This document shows positions 21,166 to 34,752 of a stretch of DNA of 64,000 bases, piece by piece; the first letter of the stretch is position 1, and each line of letters starts with the position of its first letter. The stretch lies in the NCBI RefSeq assembly GCF_001968835.1, contig NZ_MRDE01000022.1, forward strand, positions 51,462 through 115,461, in the 5' to 3' direction. A program made the position numbers and the translations under genes. This DNA comes from Tersicoccus phoenicis (GTDB lineage: Bacteria > Actinomycetota > Actinomycetes > Actinomycetales > Micrococcaceae). The notes under the pieces are model-generated. The model did not search any database. It saw nothing but the letters and a program-made list of their open reading frames with translations, and had not been told where the DNA came from.

Positions 21166-22146
21166 CTAGTGATCGAACATCTCGGCGGTCACATTAGCGT
21201 CGGTGCCCGGGATGTCCTGAACTGCGGCTCGCTTGTCCGCCATCGCGAGCAGCCGGCGGATCCTCCCGGCGACCGCGTCCTTGGTCATCGGCGGGTCCGC
21301 GAGCCGGCCCAGCTCGTCCAGGCTGGCCTGCTTGTGGGCCACCCGCAGCTCACCGGCGTACTTGAGGTGCTCGGGCACCGAGTCGCCGAGGATCTGCAGG
21401 GCACGTTCCACCCGGGCGCCCGCGGCGACGGCGGCCTGCGCGGAGCGGCGCAGATTGGCGTCGTCGAAGTTGGCCAGCCGGTTGGCGGACGCCCGGTTCT
21501 GCTTGTGCTCCCGGCGCGCCTCCCACGTCCCGCAGGCCCGGGCGGCGCCCATCCGGGTGAGCAGGGAACCGATGGCCTCCCCGTCGCGGATGACGACGCG
21601 GTCCACCCCGCGGGCCTCGCGGGCCTTCGCGGTGATGTGCAGCCGGCGGGCGGAGCCGACCAGGGCCAGCGCCGCCTCCGGACCGGGACAGGTGATCTCC
21701 AGTGCCGAGGACCGGCCCGGTTCGGTGAGCGAACCGTGGGCGAGGAACGCGCCGCGCCAGACGGCGGCGGCCTCGTCGTTGGAGCCGTTGACGATGGCGG
21801 GCGGGAGGCCGCGGACGGGACGGCCCCGGCTGTCCAGCAGCCCGGTCTGCCGGGCGAGCGACTCGCCGTCGCGCACCACCCGGACCACGTACCGGTTGCC
21901 CTTGCGCAGCCCACCACCGGAGACGACGACCACGTCACTGCTGTGCCCGTACACCTCGGCGATCGCGGACCGCAGCCGGCGCGCCGTGACCGCCAGGTCG
22001 ACCTCGGCCTCGATCACGATCCGGCCGGAGATGATGTGCAACCCACCCGCGAAGCGCAGCAGGGCGGACACCTCGGCCTTGCGGACCGTGGATCTGGCCG
22101 TCTGCAGCTGCGACAGCTCCTCCTTGACCTGCGTGGTCAACGCCAT
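21166..22146 (-). CDS. whiA: DNA-binding protein WhiA
   Basis: Conserved regulator of cell division and sporulation genes in Gram-positive bacteria. The 326 residues form an N-terminal LAGLIDADG-like domain ([23 protein letters not shown], and [24 protein letters not shown]) and a C-terminal helix-turn-helix ([29 protein letters not shown]). The start is the ATG at 22146 with ribosome site GAGGACGAG. It follows yvcK in the uvrC-rapZ-yvcK-whiA cluster. Confidence 0.95.
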   Translation of the reverse strand: MALTTQVKEELSQLQTARSTVRKAEVSALLRFAGGLHIISGRIVIEAEVDLAVTARRLRSAIAEVYGHSSDVVVVSGGGLRKGNRYVVRVVRDGESLARQTGLLDSRGRPVRGLPPAIVNGSNDEAAAVWRGAFLAHGSLTEPGRSSALEITCPGPEAALALVGSARRLHITAKAREARGVDRVVIRDGEAIGSLLTRMGAARACGTWEARREHKQNRASANRLANFDDANLRRSAQAAVAAGARVERALQILGDSVPEHLKYAGELRVAHKQASLDELGRLADPPMTKDAVAGRIRRLLAMADKRAAVQDIPGTDANVTAEMFDH

Positions 22147-22231
22147 GTTCTCGTCCTCACTGCCCCAACTGGGACTGTCCCCGTCCGGACGCTGGTGCTC
22201 ATCGCCGCCGACCCGGCGAGCCGGCCGTGGG

Positions 22232-23236
22232 TCAGCTGCCGCCGAAGATGTCGTGGTACGCCGTCGCCAGTCGCACGTGATCGTGCACCGGGGCGCCACC
22301 CGAGGCTCCCACTCTACCGAAGATGACCTCGGCCCCCAGACCGGCGGCCGCCGCGCGGAGGCCGTCGGGGTCGTCCACGCTGGCCGGGTCGGCGAGCACC
22401 GCGTCGACCCGGAAGTCCGGCGCGCAGTGGTGCAGCACCGCCAGGTGCTCGGCCGCGGACATGCCCCGGGTCTCCTTCGTGGCCGTACCCAGGTTCATGG
22501 TCACCAGCCGCCGGGCGGTGGTCGCGCACAGGGCGTCCCGCAGCTCCGGCAGCAGCAGATGCGGCAGCACCGACGTGTACCACGAGCCGGGGCCGAGGAT
22601 CACCCAGTCCGCCAGCTCGATGGCCTCGAGCGCCTCCCGGCAGGCCGGCGCCTCCGGCGGGTCGAGGCGGACGGCGTCCAGGGTGCCGGCCAGCGCGAGC
22701 CGGGACTGCCCGCGGACGACGTCCACCCCGCCGTCCGGGCGGCGCACGTCGCCCTCGATGGTCAGCGGCACGCTCGCCATCGGCAGCACCTGGCCGCGGG
22801 CGCCGAGCAGGGCGCCGGCCCAGCGCAGCCCGTCCACGGGGTTCTCCAGCAGCTCCCACAGGGCCACGATCAGCAGGTTGCCGAGGGCGTGGTTGTCCAG
22901 GGTGGCGTCACTGCCGGGCCGGGACCGGAACCGGTGCTGCATCACGTCGCGCCAGGTACGGCCCCAGTCGGTGTCGTCGCACAGGGCGGCCAGGGCCATC
23001 CGCAGGTCGCCGGGCGGGAGCACGTCCAGCTCCTGCCGGACCTTCCCGGAGGAGCCGCCGTCATCGGCGACGGTGACGACGGCGGTCAGCTCGCTGGTGA
23101 GCAGGCGCAGGGCCGACAGGGAGGCGTACAGCCCGTGCCCGCCGCCCAGGGCCACGACGGCCGGCTCGCGACCCGCGGGGCCGCGGGACCCGCCGCCGGG
23201 CACCACGGGCAGGGCCCCGGTCGGGAAGCCGGGCAC
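22232..23236 (-). CDS. yvcK: Gluconeogenesis factor YvcK/CofD-like protein
   Basis: A 334-residue CofD-like protein needed in relatives for growth on gluconeogenic carbon and for cell-wall shape; it binds UDP-sugars. Motifs seen are [18 protein letters not shown] (about residues 27-44), [16 protein letters not shown] and [16 protein letters not shown]. Its GTG start overlaps the rapZ stop by one base (TAGTG), so it is coupled to rapZ. Confidence 0.94.
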   Translation of the reverse strand: MPGFPTGALPVVPGGGSRGPAGREPAVVALGGGHGLYASLSALRLLTSELTAVVTVADDGGSSGKVRQELDVLPPGDLRMALAALCDDTDWGRTWRDVMQHRFRSRPGSDATLDNHALGNLLIVALWELLENPVDGLRWAGALLGARGQVLPMASVPLTIEGDVRRPDGGVDVVRGQSRLALAGTLDAVRLDPPEAPACREALEAIELADWVILGPGSWYTSVLPHLLLPELRDALCATTARRLVTMNLGTATKETRGMSAAEHLAVLHHCAPDFRVDAVLADPASVDDPDGLRAAAAGLGAEVIFGRVGASGGAPVHDHVRLATAYHDIFGGS

Positions 23237-24135
23237 TACTCGCGTCCCAGGTCGCGGTGGTGTGTGGTGACCTTGGTCTTGGGCAGCTGCGCGAGCCGGC
23301 GCGCCAGTTCCTCGGTGACCGCGACGGACCGGTGCTTGCCGCCGGTGCAGCCGATCGCGATGGTCGCGTAGTGCTTGTTCTCCCGCCGGTACCCGTCGAG
23401 CACCGGTTCGAGGGCGTGGACGTACCGGCGGACGAACTCCTCGGCCCCGTTGTCCTCGAGCACGTACCGGGCGACCTCCTCGTCCAGCCCGGTGAGCGGG
23501 CGCAACTGCGGCACCCAGTGCGGGTTGGGGATGAACCGCACGTCGGCGACGAAGTTGGCGTCGACGGGCAGCCCGTACTTGAAGCCGAAGCTCATCATGG
23601 TCAGCCGGAGGGTCACCGGGCCGGACTCGGAGAACAGGTCGGTGATGGTGGTGGCCAGGTCGTGCACGTTCTTCGTCGAGGTGTCCAGGACGAGGTCGGC
23701 CATGGTGCGCAGGTCGGCCACCAGCAGGCGTTCGGCGGCGATGCCGTCGAGCACCCGGCCGTCGCCCTGCAGCGGGTGGGGACGGCGGCCCTGCTCGAAG
23801 CGGCGCACCAGCACGTCGTCGTCGGCGTCCAGGAACAGCACCCGGTAGCGCACCCCCGCCGCGGTCAGCGCGGCCAGGGCCTCGCGGATGGAGGCGAACA
23901 GCTCCTTGCTGCGCACGTCCATCACCACGGCCAGCTTGGCCATCGGCTGGGGGGTGCGGGCGACGATGTGGGAGAGCGGGAGCAGCATCTGCGGCGGCAG
24001 GTTCTCCACCACGTACCAGCCGTGGTCCTCCAGGGCGTTGGCCGCGGTGCTGCGGCCGGCCCCGGACATCCCGGTCACGATGAGCATCTCCGACTCGGGC
24101 GGCTTGACCGGTGTCAGTTCCTCGGGTGCGCTCAT
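23236..24135 (-). CDS. rapZ: RNase adapter RapZ-like nucleotide-binding protein
   Basis: A 299-residue P-loop protein of the RapZ/YvcJ family. Walker A GMSGAGRS is at residues 22-29, [14 protein letters not shown] marks the Walker B region, and the C-terminal domain has [24 protein letters not shown] and [11 protein letters not shown]. In enterobacteria RapZ controls glmS through small RNAs; in Gram-positives it hydrolyses nucleotides and its role is less clear. It stands between uvrC (87 bp upstream) and yvcK (one-base overlap). Confidence 0.94.
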   Translation of the reverse strand: MSAPEELTPVKPPESEMLIVTGMSGAGRSTAANALEDHGWYVVENLPPQMLLPLSHIVARTPQPMAKLAVVMDVRSKELFASIREALAALTAAGVRYRVLFLDADDDVLVRRFEQGRRPHPLQGDGRVLDGIAAERLLVADLRTMADLVLDTSTKNVHDLATTITDLFSESGPVTLRLTMMSFGFKYGLPVDANFVADVRFIPNPHWVPQLRPLTGLDEEVARYVLEDNGAEEFVRRYVHALEPVLDGYRRENKHYATIAIGCTGGKHRSVAVTEELARRLAQLPKTKVTTHHRDLGRE

Positions 24136-24222
24136 GGTCCCTTCCTCACGTGGCCGGCGGAGGCCTCCGGCGTCCTCGCTCCCACCCTAGATGACCTGGC
24201 CTCGGTGACCTGGTCCGGCGCC

Positions 24223-26214
24223 TCAGTCGAGCAGCTCGCCGGTGCTCGTGTTCACGGCGGCGGCGTCGTCGCCCGTGCCACCCTCGTCGAGCGCCGGGGA
24301 GCCGAGCGTGCGCATCACGGCGACGGCCAGGGACTGGCCCACCCCGGGCACGGTGGTCAGCTCGGCCAGGTCGGCGGCCCGGATCTTCTTCACCGAGCCG
24401 AAGGCTTTCAGCAGCGCCTTGCGCTTGACCGGGCCGAGGCCGGGCACGTCGTCGAGTTCGGAGGCGGTCATCGCGGCGGAGCGGCGCTGCCGGTGGAACG
24501 TGATGGCGAACCGGTGCGCCTCGTCCCGGACGCGTTGCAGCAGGAACAGCCCGTGCGAGGCGCGGGGCAGGATGACGGGGAACTCGCTGCCCGGGACCCA
24601 CACCTCCTCGAGCCGCTTGGCCAGGCCGACGACGTCGATGTCGTCGACGCCGAGCTCGGCCAGGGCCCGCCGGGCGGCCGCCACCTGCGGCGGGCCGCCG
24701 TCGACGACGACGAGGTTGGGCGGGTAGGCGAACTTCGGGCGGGGCCCGCCGTTGACCGGGTCCACGCCCGCTCCCCCACGGGCGACGGGTCCGCTCGCGA
24801 CCCGCTCGGCCCGCTCCGCGAGGTAGTTGCGGAACCGGCGGCGGATGACGTCGTACATCGCCGCGGTGTCGTCGCGGGCGGCGTCGCCGGTGATGCCGAA
24901 CTTGCGGTAGTCGGACTTCTTCGCCAGCCCGTCCTCGAACACCACCATGGAGGCGACCACGTTGGTGCCCTGCACGTGGGAGATGTCGTAGCACTCGATC
25001 CGCAGCGGGGACTCGGTCAACTCGAGCGCCTCCTGCAGTTCGGCCAGCGCGGCCGACCGGGTGGTGAGGTCGCCGGCGCGCCGGGACTTGTGCAGCCGCA
25101 GCGCCTGGACGGCGTTCTCGCGGACCGTATCGGCCAGCGCCGCCTTGTCCCCGCGCTTGGGGACGCCGACGCTGACGCGGGCGCCGCGCAGGCCGCTCAA
25201 CCACGTGGTGACGTCCTCCAGGTCGGCGGGCAGTGCCGGGACCAGCACCTGCCGCGGGATCCGGTCGTTCTCCCGGGTCGCGTCGCCGTACACCTGCTGC
25301 AGCAGCGCCTCGATCAGCTCGGCGTCGTCGCTGTCGTCGACCTTCTCCACCACCCAGCCGCGCTGGCCGCGGATCCGGCCGCCGCGCACGTGGAACACCT
25401 GGACGGCGGCCTCCAGCTCGTCCTGCGCGATGCCGAACACGTCCGCGTCCACCGATTCGGCCAGCACCACCGCGTTCTTGCTGAACGCCTTGGTCAGGGC
25501 GCCGATGTCGTCCCGGAGGGTGGCGGCCCGCTCGTAGTCCAGCTCGGCGACCGCAGCGTGCATCTTCTGCTCGAGCTCGGTGATGAACGGCTGCTGCTTC
25601 CCCGCCATGAAGTCGCAGAACTGACGCGCGATCTCGCGGTGCTCCTCGGGGGTCACCCGGCCGACGCACGGCGCGGAGCACTTGCCGATGTAGCCGAGCA
25701 GGCAGGGCCGGCCGGCCTGCTGCGCGCGGCGGAACACGCCGGTGGAGCAGGACCGCATGGGGAACACGCGCAGCAGGGTGTCCACGGTGTCGCGGATGGC
25801 CCACGCCTGCGAGTAGGGCCCGAAGTAGCGGGTGCCCTTCTGCTTGTCGCCGCGCATCACCTGGACGCGGGGGAACTCCTCCGCCATGGTGATCGCCAGG
25901 TAGGGGTAGGACTTGTCGTCCCGGAACGCGATGTTGAACCGCGGGTCGTACTCCTTGATCCAGGTGTACTCCAGCTGCAGCGCCTCGAACTCGCTGCCGA
26001 CCACGGTCCACTCGACGCCGGCGGCGGAGAAGACCATGGCCCGCGTCTTGGGCAGCAGGGTGTGCGGCGCCGCGAAGTAGGAGTTCAGCCGGGAGCGCAG
26101 GTTCTTGGCCTTGCCGACGTAGATGACGCGGCCGTGCGCGTCGCGGAACCGGTAGACGCCGGGGTTGGTGGGGATCTCGCCGGTCTTCGGGCGGTAGGTG
26201 CGGGGGTCCGCCAC
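24223..26214 (-). CDS. uvrC: Excinuclease ABC subunit C
   Basis: Makes both incisions around DNA lesions recognised by UvrA and UvrB. The 663 residues show an N-terminal GIY-YIG nuclease ([25 protein letters not shown]), a Cys-rich part ([16 protein letters not shown]), a UVR motif ([22 protein letters not shown]), an RNase H-like domain ([24 protein letters not shown], with VVDGGPPQV) and a C-terminal double helix-hairpin-helix ([17 protein letters not shown]). plsC ends seven bases upstream, suggesting cotranscription. Confidence 0.96.
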   Translation of the reverse strand: MADPRTYRPKTGEIPTNPGVYRFRDAHGRVIYVGKAKNLRSRLNSYFAAPHTLLPKTRAMVFSAAGVEWTVVGSEFEALQLEYTWIKEYDPRFNIAFRDDKSYPYLAITMAEEFPRVQVMRGDKQKGTRYFGPYSQAWAIRDTVDTLLRVFPMRSCSTGVFRRAQQAGRPCLLGYIGKCSAPCVGRVTPEEHREIARQFCDFMAGKQQPFITELEQKMHAAVAELDYERAATLRDDIGALTKAFSKNAVVLAESVDADVFGIAQDELEAAVQVFHVRGGRIRGQRGWVVEKVDDSDDAELIEALLQQVYGDATRENDRIPRQVLVPALPADLEDVTTWLSGLRGARVSVGVPKRGDKAALADTVRENAVQALRLHKSRRAGDLTTRSAALAELQEALELTESPLRIECYDISHVQGTNVVASMVVFEDGLAKKSDYRKFGITGDAARDDTAAMYDVIRRRFRNYLAERAERVASGPVARGGAGVDPVNGGPRPKFAYPPNLVVVDGGPPQVAAARRALAELGVDDIDVVGLAKRLEEVWVPGSEFPVILPRASHGLFLLQRVRDEAHRFAITFHRQRRSAAMTASELDDVPGLGPVKRKALLKAFGSVKKIRAADLAELTTVPGVGQSLAVAVMRTLGSPALDEGGTGDDAAAVNTSTGELLD

Positions 26215-26221
26215 GCCGCCC

Positions 26222-26890
26222 CTATTCGGCGCCGGGCCGCTGGTTGTAGCGGCCCACGCGTTCCTGGCCGGTGAGGTCGGCGATGGCGTTCATGATCCGG
26301 TCGGTGACCTGGCGGCGCTGGGGCAGCGAATGGCCCGGGCCGACGCGGTCGAAGTACAGGGGCTCCCCGACCTTCATGGTGAACCGTCGTGGCGTGACCA
26401 TCATGCTGTCGGCCGGCTGCAGCCGTTCGGTCCCGATCAGGCCCACCGGCACCACGGGCGCCCCGGTGGTCAGGGCCAGCCAGCCGACGCCGGTCCGGCC
26501 GCGGTAGAGCATGCCGTCCCGGGAGCGGGTGCCCTCGGGGTAGATCCCGAACACGTCGCCCCGGTCGAGGATCTCGAGGGCGAGCTGGAGGGCGGCGACG
26601 CTGGCGGCCTGCTCGCCCCGCTCCACCGGGATGGATCCGATGCTCTGGAAGAAGGTGCGCATCGCCGCGCCCTTCACCCCGGTGCTGGTGAAGTACTCGG
26701 CCTTGGCGAAGAAACTCACCCGGCGCGGCATGAAGGAGGAGACGATGATGCTGTCCAGGAAGGACAGGTGGTTGGGGGCCACGATCACCGGGCCCGACGC
26801 CGGGAAGTTCGCCAGTCCGTGCAGGCGGGGCCGGCAGCTGAGCCGGAAGGCGGCGCGGGACGCGGCGCGGGAGCTCTCGTAGATGCTCAT
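26222..26890 (-). CDS. 1-acyl-sn-glycerol-3-phosphate acyltransferase-like protein
   Basis: PlsC-type acyltransferase, 222 residues, likely acylating lysophosphatidate at the membrane. The catalytic NHLSFLD (HX4D) motif is near residue 40, the Gly-rich [12 protein letters not shown] motif near 116, and [12 protein letters not shown] follows. No strong transmembrane helix is seen, so peripheral membrane attachment is likely. It overlaps the HAD gene upstream (ATGA), and uvrC follows after seven bases. Confidence 0.9.
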   Translation of the reverse strand: MSIYESSRAASRAAFRLSCRPRLHGLANFPASGPVIVAPNHLSFLDSIIVSSFMPRRVSFFAKAEYFTSTGVKGAAMRTFFQSIGSIPVERGEQAASVAALQLALEILDRGDVFGIYPEGTRSRDGMLYRGRTGVGWLALTTGAPVVPVGLIGTERLQPADSMMVTPRRFTMKVGEPLYFDRVGPGHSLPQRRQVTDRIMNAIADLTGQERVGRYNQRPGAE

Positions 26891-27654
26891 GCCGTCGCCT
26901 CGGTGCCCTGCCGTCCGGTCTGCTCGGCCGGTGGGCGCAGCAGGTCGGCGATGGCCTTCTCGAGTTCGCCGGCGCTGCCGACGACGACGGCCGCGCCGGC
27001 GTCGACCAGTTCCCGGTCGCCGGCGAAGCCCCAGGCGACGCCGATGCCGGCGAGCCCGTTCTCGGTGGCGCCGATCATGTCGTGCCGCCGGTCGCCGACC
27101 ATGACGGCGCGCGCGCGCTCGCCCGCGGCCGGGCCGTCGATGCCGAGGTCGGCGAGCGCGGCGGCCACGATCCGGGTCTTGGTCAGCGGCACCGGGTCCT
27201 CCTCGTCGTCGGAGGAGCCGTGCACGACGTCGAACGCGTCGACCAGCCCGGTGGCGGTGAGCAGTTCGGTGGCCAGGCCGACGGGTTTCTGCGTCGCGAC
27301 GGCGAGCCGGTACCCGCGTTCCCGCAACCGGGTCAGCAGGTCGGCGACCCCGGGGTAGACCCGGCTGGCCGCCATGCCCTCGGCCCGGTACCGGTCGCGG
27401 TAGGTGGCGATCACCGCGCCGAGCCGGTCCGCCGGCACGCCCGCGACGGCGCCCAGGGACTGCGCCAGCGGGGGTCCGACCATGCTGCGCAGCACGGCGT
27501 CCGGCGGGATGGGCAGTTCATGCTGGGCGAGCGCCTGCGTGATGCCGCCGGTGATCGCCCCGGCCGGGTCCACCAGCGTGCCGTCGAGGTCGAACAGCAC
27601 GGCCGGGGTGGCGGGGTGGAAGGCGTCGGCGGTCACCGGGGAATTTTCCCACAT
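26887..27654 (-). CDS. HAD-family hydrolase (phosphoglycolate phosphatase-like)
   Basis: A 255-residue haloacid dehalogenase superfamily phosphatase. Motif I is FDLDGTLVDP, motif II is VATQKP, a Lys in LTKTRIV is the likely motif III, and motif IV is MVGDRRHDM. The helical cap between motifs I and II fits subclass IA, as in phosphoglycolate phosphatase. The substrate is not determinable. The ATG at 27654 is chosen, but a GTG 18 bases further in (27636) is possible; neither has a clear ribosome site. It is the first gene of the run HAD-plsC-uvrC-rapZ-yvcK-whiA. Confidence 0.85.
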   Translation of the reverse strand: MWENSPVTADAFHPATPAVLFDLDGTLVDPAGAITGGITQALAQHELPIPPDAVLRSMVGPPLAQSLGAVAGVPADRLGAVIATYRDRYRAEGMAASRVYPGVADLLTRLRERGYRLAVATQKPVGLATELLTATGLVDAFDVVHGSSDDEEDPVPLTKTRIVAAALADLGIDGPAAGERARAVMVGDRRHDMIGATENGLAGIGVAWGFAGDRELVDAGAAVVVGSAGELEKAIADLLRPPAEQTGRQGTEATA

Positions 27655-27677
27655 CGGCCAGCCGCCACCCAACCGGA

Positions 27678-27723
27678 TATGCCGATACCGGCATACTGGG
27701 CTCCGCCGTCCTGGGCTCCGCCG
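27678..27723. repeat. Stem-loop and 13-bp direct repeat between uvrA and the HAD gene
   Basis: TATGCCG-ATAC-CGGCATA forms a seven-pair hairpin (27678-27695). It is followed by CTGGGCTCCGCCG twice (27696-27708 and 27711-27723), right at the end of uvrA. The hairpin may end the uvrA transcript; the direct repeat has no clear role. Confidence 0.35.
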
Positions 27724-27724
27724 C

Positions 27725-30616
<2,892 letters not shown>

Positions 30617-30623
30617 GGCGTCC

Positions 30624-30645
30624 ATCCTATCGAAGACTCGTTCGA
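30624..30645 (-). promoter_or_regulatory. LexA (SOS) box and -10 box of uvrA
   Basis: TCGAAGACTCGTTCGA (30630-30645) matches the actinobacterial LexA consensus TCGAAC-N4-GTTCGA at all but one fixed position. It directly abuts the -10 box TAGGAT (30624-30629 on the minus strand). LexA bound there would cover the spacer of the uvrA promoter. Confidence 0.65.
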
Positions 30646-30667
30646 GACGCGGCGGGAGAACCGCGGT

Positions 30668-31066
30668 TCAGCCGTCGGCGGAGCCGGTGTCGTCCGCCGC
30701 CCAGGCCGCCCGGAGCATGCTCGCGGCCTCGGCCTGGTCCAGGCCGGCCGCGCGGGCCGCCCGCGCCAGCTCCCGGGCGACCGCGGCGACCTTCCGCCGG
30801 GCCGCGTCGGTGGCCGCGACCGTGGTCCCGGCCCGGCCGGCGGTGACGACGATACCCGCCTCCTCCAGCTCCCGGTAAGCACGCGCGACGGTGTTGGCCG
30901 CGAGGTTCAGCTGCTGCGCGAGCACCCGCACCGGAGGCAGCCGCGACCCGGCCGGCAGAGCGCCGTTGGCGGCCGCGGCGGCGATGAACCGGCGGACCTG
31001 CTCGAACGGTGCGGTGGGGCTGGCGGGATCGATCCGGAGCGCGTCGATCAGGGGCGTCGCGGTCAC
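30668..31066 (-). CDS. YtrA-type GntR regulator
   Basis: A 132-residue GntR-family repressor with only the N-terminal winged helix (LPPVRVLAQQLNLAANTVARAYRELEEAGIV) and a short C-terminal helical tail, the YtrA pattern. Members usually sit beside and control ABC transporters. Its ATG overlaps the stop of the upstream exporter subunit (ATGA), so it is made with the transporter and probably represses this operon. The ligand is unknown. Confidence 0.88.
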   Translation of the reverse strand: MTATPLIDALRIDPASPTAPFEQVRRFIAAAAANGALPAGSRLPPVRVLAQQLNLAANTVARAYRELEEAGIVVTAGRAGTTVAATDAARRKVAAVARELARAARAAGLDQAEAASMLRAAWAADDTGSADG

Positions 31067-32982
31067 CGGCTCACCTCCTCCTCGACGGCGGGCGCGGTGA
31101 ACTGCGCGTTGTACAGCTCCCAGTAGTGGCCGCGGGCGGCCAGCAGGGCCTCGTGGTCGCCCTGTTCGACGACGCGGCCGTCCTCGAGCACGAGGATCAG
31201 GTCCGCGTCCCGGATGGTGGAGAGGCGGTGGGCGATGACGAAGCTGGTGCGCCCGGCGCGCAGCCGGTTCATCGCCTGCTGGATCAGCACCTCGGTGCGG
31301 GTGTCCACCGAGCTGGTCGCCTCGTCCAGGATGAGGATCTCCGGGTCCGCCAGCTGGGCCCGGGCGATGGTGACGAGCTGCTTCTGCCCCGCGCTGAGCG
31401 CGGAACCGTCATCGGACAGCACGGTGTCGTACCCGTCGGGCAGGGACCGGACCACGTGGTCCACGGAGGTGGCCCGCGCGACGGCGACGATCTCGTCCTC
31501 CCCGGCGTCGGGCGCCCCGTAGGCGAGGTTCTCCCGGATGGTGCCGCCGAACACCCACGGGTCCTGCAGCACCATGCCGAAGTGGCCGCGCAACTCGTCC
31601 CGGGTCATGGCGGCGATGTCCACCCCGTCGATGGTGATCCGGCCGCCGTCGAGCTCGTAGAACCGCAGCAGCAGGTTGACCAGGGTGGTCTTGCCGGCGC
31701 CGGTCGGGCCGACGACGGCCACGGTCTGGCCCGGCTCGGCCCGCAGGTCCAGGTGCTCGATCAGCGGGGTGTCCTGCCGGTAGCGGAAGGACACGTCCTC
31801 GAACGCCACCAGGCCCCGGGCCGTGGGCAGCCGCGCCGGGTCGGCCGGGTCGGGGCTCTGCTCCGGCGCGTCCAGCAGCTCGAACACCCGCTCCGCGGAG
31901 GCGAGCCCGGACTGGAGCAGGTTCAGCATGCCGCCGAGCTGCCCGAGCGGCTGGGAGAACTGCCGGGCGTACTGCACGAACGCCTGCACGCTGCCGATGG
32001 TGATCAGACCGGACGCCACCTGGAGGGCACCGACGACGGCGACGGCGACGTAGACCAGGTTGGAGACGAACATCATCAGCGGCATGATCAGGCCGGAGAC
32101 GAACTGCGCGCGACGGCTCGCCTCGTACAGCTCGGTGTTGGTGGCGTCGAACGTGGCCTTCGCCTGGTCCTGCCGGCCGAACGCGGTGACCACCTCGTGC
32201 CCGGTGAACATCTCCTCGATGTGCGCGTTCAGGGCCCCGGTGCGGTTCCACTGGGCCATGAACTGGGGCTGGGACCGGCGGGCCACCAGCACGGTGATCA
32301 CCGCCGACAGCGGGACGCTGACCACGGCGACGACGGCGAGGGCCGGTGAGATGGAGATCATCATGACGAGCACACCGAGCACGGTCAGCACGGACACGAC
32401 GATCTGGGTGAGGGTCTGGTTGAGGGTCTGGGCGAGGTTGTCGATGTCGTTGGTGACCCGGGACAGCACCTCACCGCGCGGGTGATCGTGGAAGTGCGCC
32501 ATCGGCAGCCGGGCCAGTTTGCCCTGCACGGACCGGCGCAGCGTGTACATGGCTCGCTGCACGGCCGCCGCGATCAGCCGGGCCTGCAGCCAGTTGAGCA
32601 GGAAGGCGACCAGGTAGAGGGCCAGCACGGTGAGCAGGATGCCCGCCAGCCGGCCCGTGTCCACGCCCTGCCCGGGGACGAAGCTCATGCCGGAGAGCAG
32701 GTCGGCCTGCTGCTGCTGGCCCGAGGCCCGCAGCCCGGCGATCAGCTCGTCCCGGGACACCCCGGCCGGCGTCATCCGGCCGATCACCCCGGCGAAGATG
32801 ACGTCGGTGGCGGCACCGAGGATCCGGGGCGCCGCCACGGTCAGCCCGACCGCCCCGATCGCCATCAGCACGACCAGCGCGAGCTTGCCGGCGTCCGGGC
32901 GCATCACCCCGGCGAGCCGGCCCACGGTGGCGCGGACGTGCAGGGCCCTGCCCGGGGGCGCACCCCGTCCGTGCATACTCAT
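31063..32982 (-). CDS. ABC exporter subunit (permease-ATPase fusion), second of a pair
   Basis: A 639-residue half-exporter: six transmembrane helices in the first ~350 residues, then an ATPase domain with Walker A GPTGAGKT, Q-loop MVLQDPW, signature LSAGQKQL (the usual GG replaced by AG), Walker B EILILDEATSSVD with an intact catalytic Glu, and switch His in AHRLSTI. It overlaps the first subunit (ATGA) and the GntR gene. The pair should form a heterodimer pumping a drug, lipid or peptide outward. Confidence 0.9.
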   Translation of the reverse strand: MSMHGRGAPPGRALHVRATVGRLAGVMRPDAGKLALVVLMAIGAVGLTVAAPRILGAATDVIFAGVIGRMTPAGVSRDELIAGLRASGQQQQADLLSGMSFVPGQGVDTGRLAGILLTVLALYLVAFLLNWLQARLIAAAVQRAMYTLRRSVQGKLARLPMAHFHDHPRGEVLSRVTNDIDNLAQTLNQTLTQIVVSVLTVLGVLVMMISISPALAVVAVVSVPLSAVITVLVARRSQPQFMAQWNRTGALNAHIEEMFTGHEVVTAFGRQDQAKATFDATNTELYEASRRAQFVSGLIMPLMMFVSNLVYVAVAVVGALQVASGLITIGSVQAFVQYARQFSQPLGQLGGMLNLLQSGLASAERVFELLDAPEQSPDPADPARLPTARGLVAFEDVSFRYRQDTPLIEHLDLRAEPGQTVAVVGPTGAGKTTLVNLLLRFYELDGGRITIDGVDIAAMTRDELRGHFGMVLQDPWVFGGTIRENLAYGAPDAGEDEIVAVARATSVDHVVRSLPDGYDTVLSDDGSALSAGQKQLVTIARAQLADPEILILDEATSSVDTRTEVLIQQAMNRLRAGRTSFVIAHRLSTIRDADLILVLEDGRVVEQGDHEALLAARGHYWELYNAQFTAPAVEEEVSR

Positions 32983-34712
32983 GCCGCCTCCTCGGCGCTC
33001 AACTGGGACTCGACGATCTGCCGGTAGGTGGGGCAGTCGGCCAGCAGCTCCTCGTGGGTGCCGGTGCCGACGAGGGCACCCTCGTCCAGGACGAGGATGG
33101 TGTCCGCGTGCCGGATAGTGCTGACCCGCTGCGCGACGACGAGGACGACGGCGTCGCGGGTCCACGGGATGAGCGCGGCACGCACGCGGGCGTCGGTGGT
33201 GTAGTCGAGGGCGGAGAAGCTGTCGTCGAACAGGTAGACGCCGGGGCGGCGGACCAGGGCCCGGGCGATGCAGATCCGCTGCCGCTGACCCCCGGAGAAA
33301 TTGGTGCCGCCGGGTTCGACCGCCCCGTCCAGCCCCTCGGGGAGGGCGGCGACGAAGTCCGCGGCCTGCGCGACGCGCAGGGCAGCCCAGAGCTGCTCGT
33401 CGGTGGCGTCCGGGTCGGCCATCCGCAGGTTGGTCGCGACGGTGCCGGAGAACAGGTGGGCGCGCTGGGGCACCAGGCCGATCCCGGCGCGCAGATCGTC
33501 CAGGGGGAGTCCGGTGGTGGGCCGGCCGCCGATGCTGATCGTGCCGGCGGTGGCATCGATCAGCCGCGGGATCAGGTCCACCAGGGTGGTCTTGCCGGCA
33601 CCGGTCGAGCCGATGACGGCGGTGGTGCGCCCGGGCTCGGCCGTGAAGCTGATCCCGCTGAGCACGTCCCGCTGGGCCCCGGGGTAGCGGAACCCGACCC
33701 GCTCGAACCGGAGGGCACCGTGCAGCGGACCGTCCGCGACGGCGTCCGGCGCGGAGACGACGGAGGGCTCGGTGGCGACCACGGCCTGGATCCGCTCGGC
33801 GGACACGGCGGCGCGGGGCAGCATCATGAACAGGAACATGGCGAGCATCACCGCCATCAGGATCTGCATGATGTACGCCAGGAAGGCCGTCAGCGCCCCG
33901 ATCTGCATCTGCCCGGCGTCGATGCGCATCGCCCCGAAGTAGAGCACGCCGACGGTGGCGACGTTGACGACGAGCATGATGGACGGGAACATCAGCGCCA
34001 GCAGGTATCCGGCGCCGAGCTGGGTGGCCGTCAGGTCCCGGTTGGCGGCGTCGAACCGGGCCGATTCCTGCCGCTCCCGGACGAAGGCGCGGATCACGCT
34101 CAGGCCCATGATCTGCTCGCGCAGCACCGCGTTGACCCGGTCCAGCTGGGTCTGGCCGCGGCGGAACAACGGCACCAGCTTCCGCACGATCAGCCCGATC
34201 ACCACGAGCAGGAACGGCAGCACCACGAGCAGCAGCCCGGACAGCGCCACGTCCTGCTGCAGGGCCAGCAGCACGCCGCCCACGCCCATGATCGGGGCGG
34301 TGACGAGCATGGTGAACGACATCAGCACGAGCATCTGCACCTGCTGCACGTCGTTGGTGCCGCGGGTGATCAGCGACGGCGCGCCGAAGCTGCTCAGCTC
34401 CCGGGAGGAGAACCGCTGCACGGCGGAGAACACCTCGGCGCGGGCCTGCCGGCCCACACTCATCGCGACCCGAGCGGCGAGGAAGATGGCCGCGATGTTG
34501 CAGAGGATCTGCCCCACCGTCATCACCAGCATCAACCCGCCGACGGACCAGATCACGCCCAGGTCAGCCCGGACGATGCCCTCGTCGATGATGGTCGCGT
34601 TCAGGGTGGGCAGATACAGGGTGGCCAGGGTCTGCAGCAGTTGCAGCACGATGATCGCGATCACCGCCGCCCGGTGGGGTGCCAGGTGGCGGCCGACCAG
34701 CCGGATCAACAT
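32979..34712 (-). CDS. ABC exporter subunit (permease-ATPase fusion), first of a pair
   Basis: A 577-residue half-exporter with six transmembrane helices and an ATPase domain: Walker A GSTGAGKT, Q-loop GLVPQRAHLF, signature FSGGQRQR and Walker B VYLFDDSFSALD. An Asp replaces the catalytic Glu after Walker B, and the H-loop reads VAQRVSTI with Gln in place of His. This subunit therefore supplies the degenerate site of an asymmetric heterodimer of the TM287/288 or BmrCD type. The ATG at 34712 has ribosome site GGAAAGGAA; the frame upstream is not family-like. Confidence 0.9.
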   Translation of the reverse strand: MLIRLVGRHLAPHRAAVIAIIVLQLLQTLATLYLPTLNATIIDEGIVRADLGVIWSVGGLMLVMTVGQILCNIAAIFLAARVAMSVGRQARAEVFSAVQRFSSRELSSFGAPSLITRGTNDVQQVQMLVLMSFTMLVTAPIMGVGGVLLALQQDVALSGLLLVVLPFLLVVIGLIVRKLVPLFRRGQTQLDRVNAVLREQIMGLSVIRAFVRERQESARFDAANRDLTATQLGAGYLLALMFPSIMLVVNVATVGVLYFGAMRIDAGQMQIGALTAFLAYIMQILMAVMLAMFLFMMLPRAAVSAERIQAVVATEPSVVSAPDAVADGPLHGALRFERVGFRYPGAQRDVLSGISFTAEPGRTTAVIGSTGAGKTTLVDLIPRLIDATAGTISIGGRPTTGLPLDDLRAGIGLVPQRAHLFSGTVATNLRMADPDATDEQLWAALRVAQAADFVAALPEGLDGAVEPGGTNFSGGQRQRICIARALVRRPGVYLFDDSFSALDYTTDARVRAALIPWTRDAVVLVVAQRVSTIRHADTILVLDEGALVGTGTHEELLADCPTYRQIVESQLSAEEAA

Positions 34713-34752
34713 CGGGGTTCCTTTCCTGCGTCCGCTTCGGCCGGCACCGCGG

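Noticed and set aside
23257..26274. A 1005-codon plus-strand frame
   Set aside because: It runs antisense to rapZ, uvrC and the end of plsC. The translation is His/Gly/Val-rich without domains, a mirror of biased codon use.
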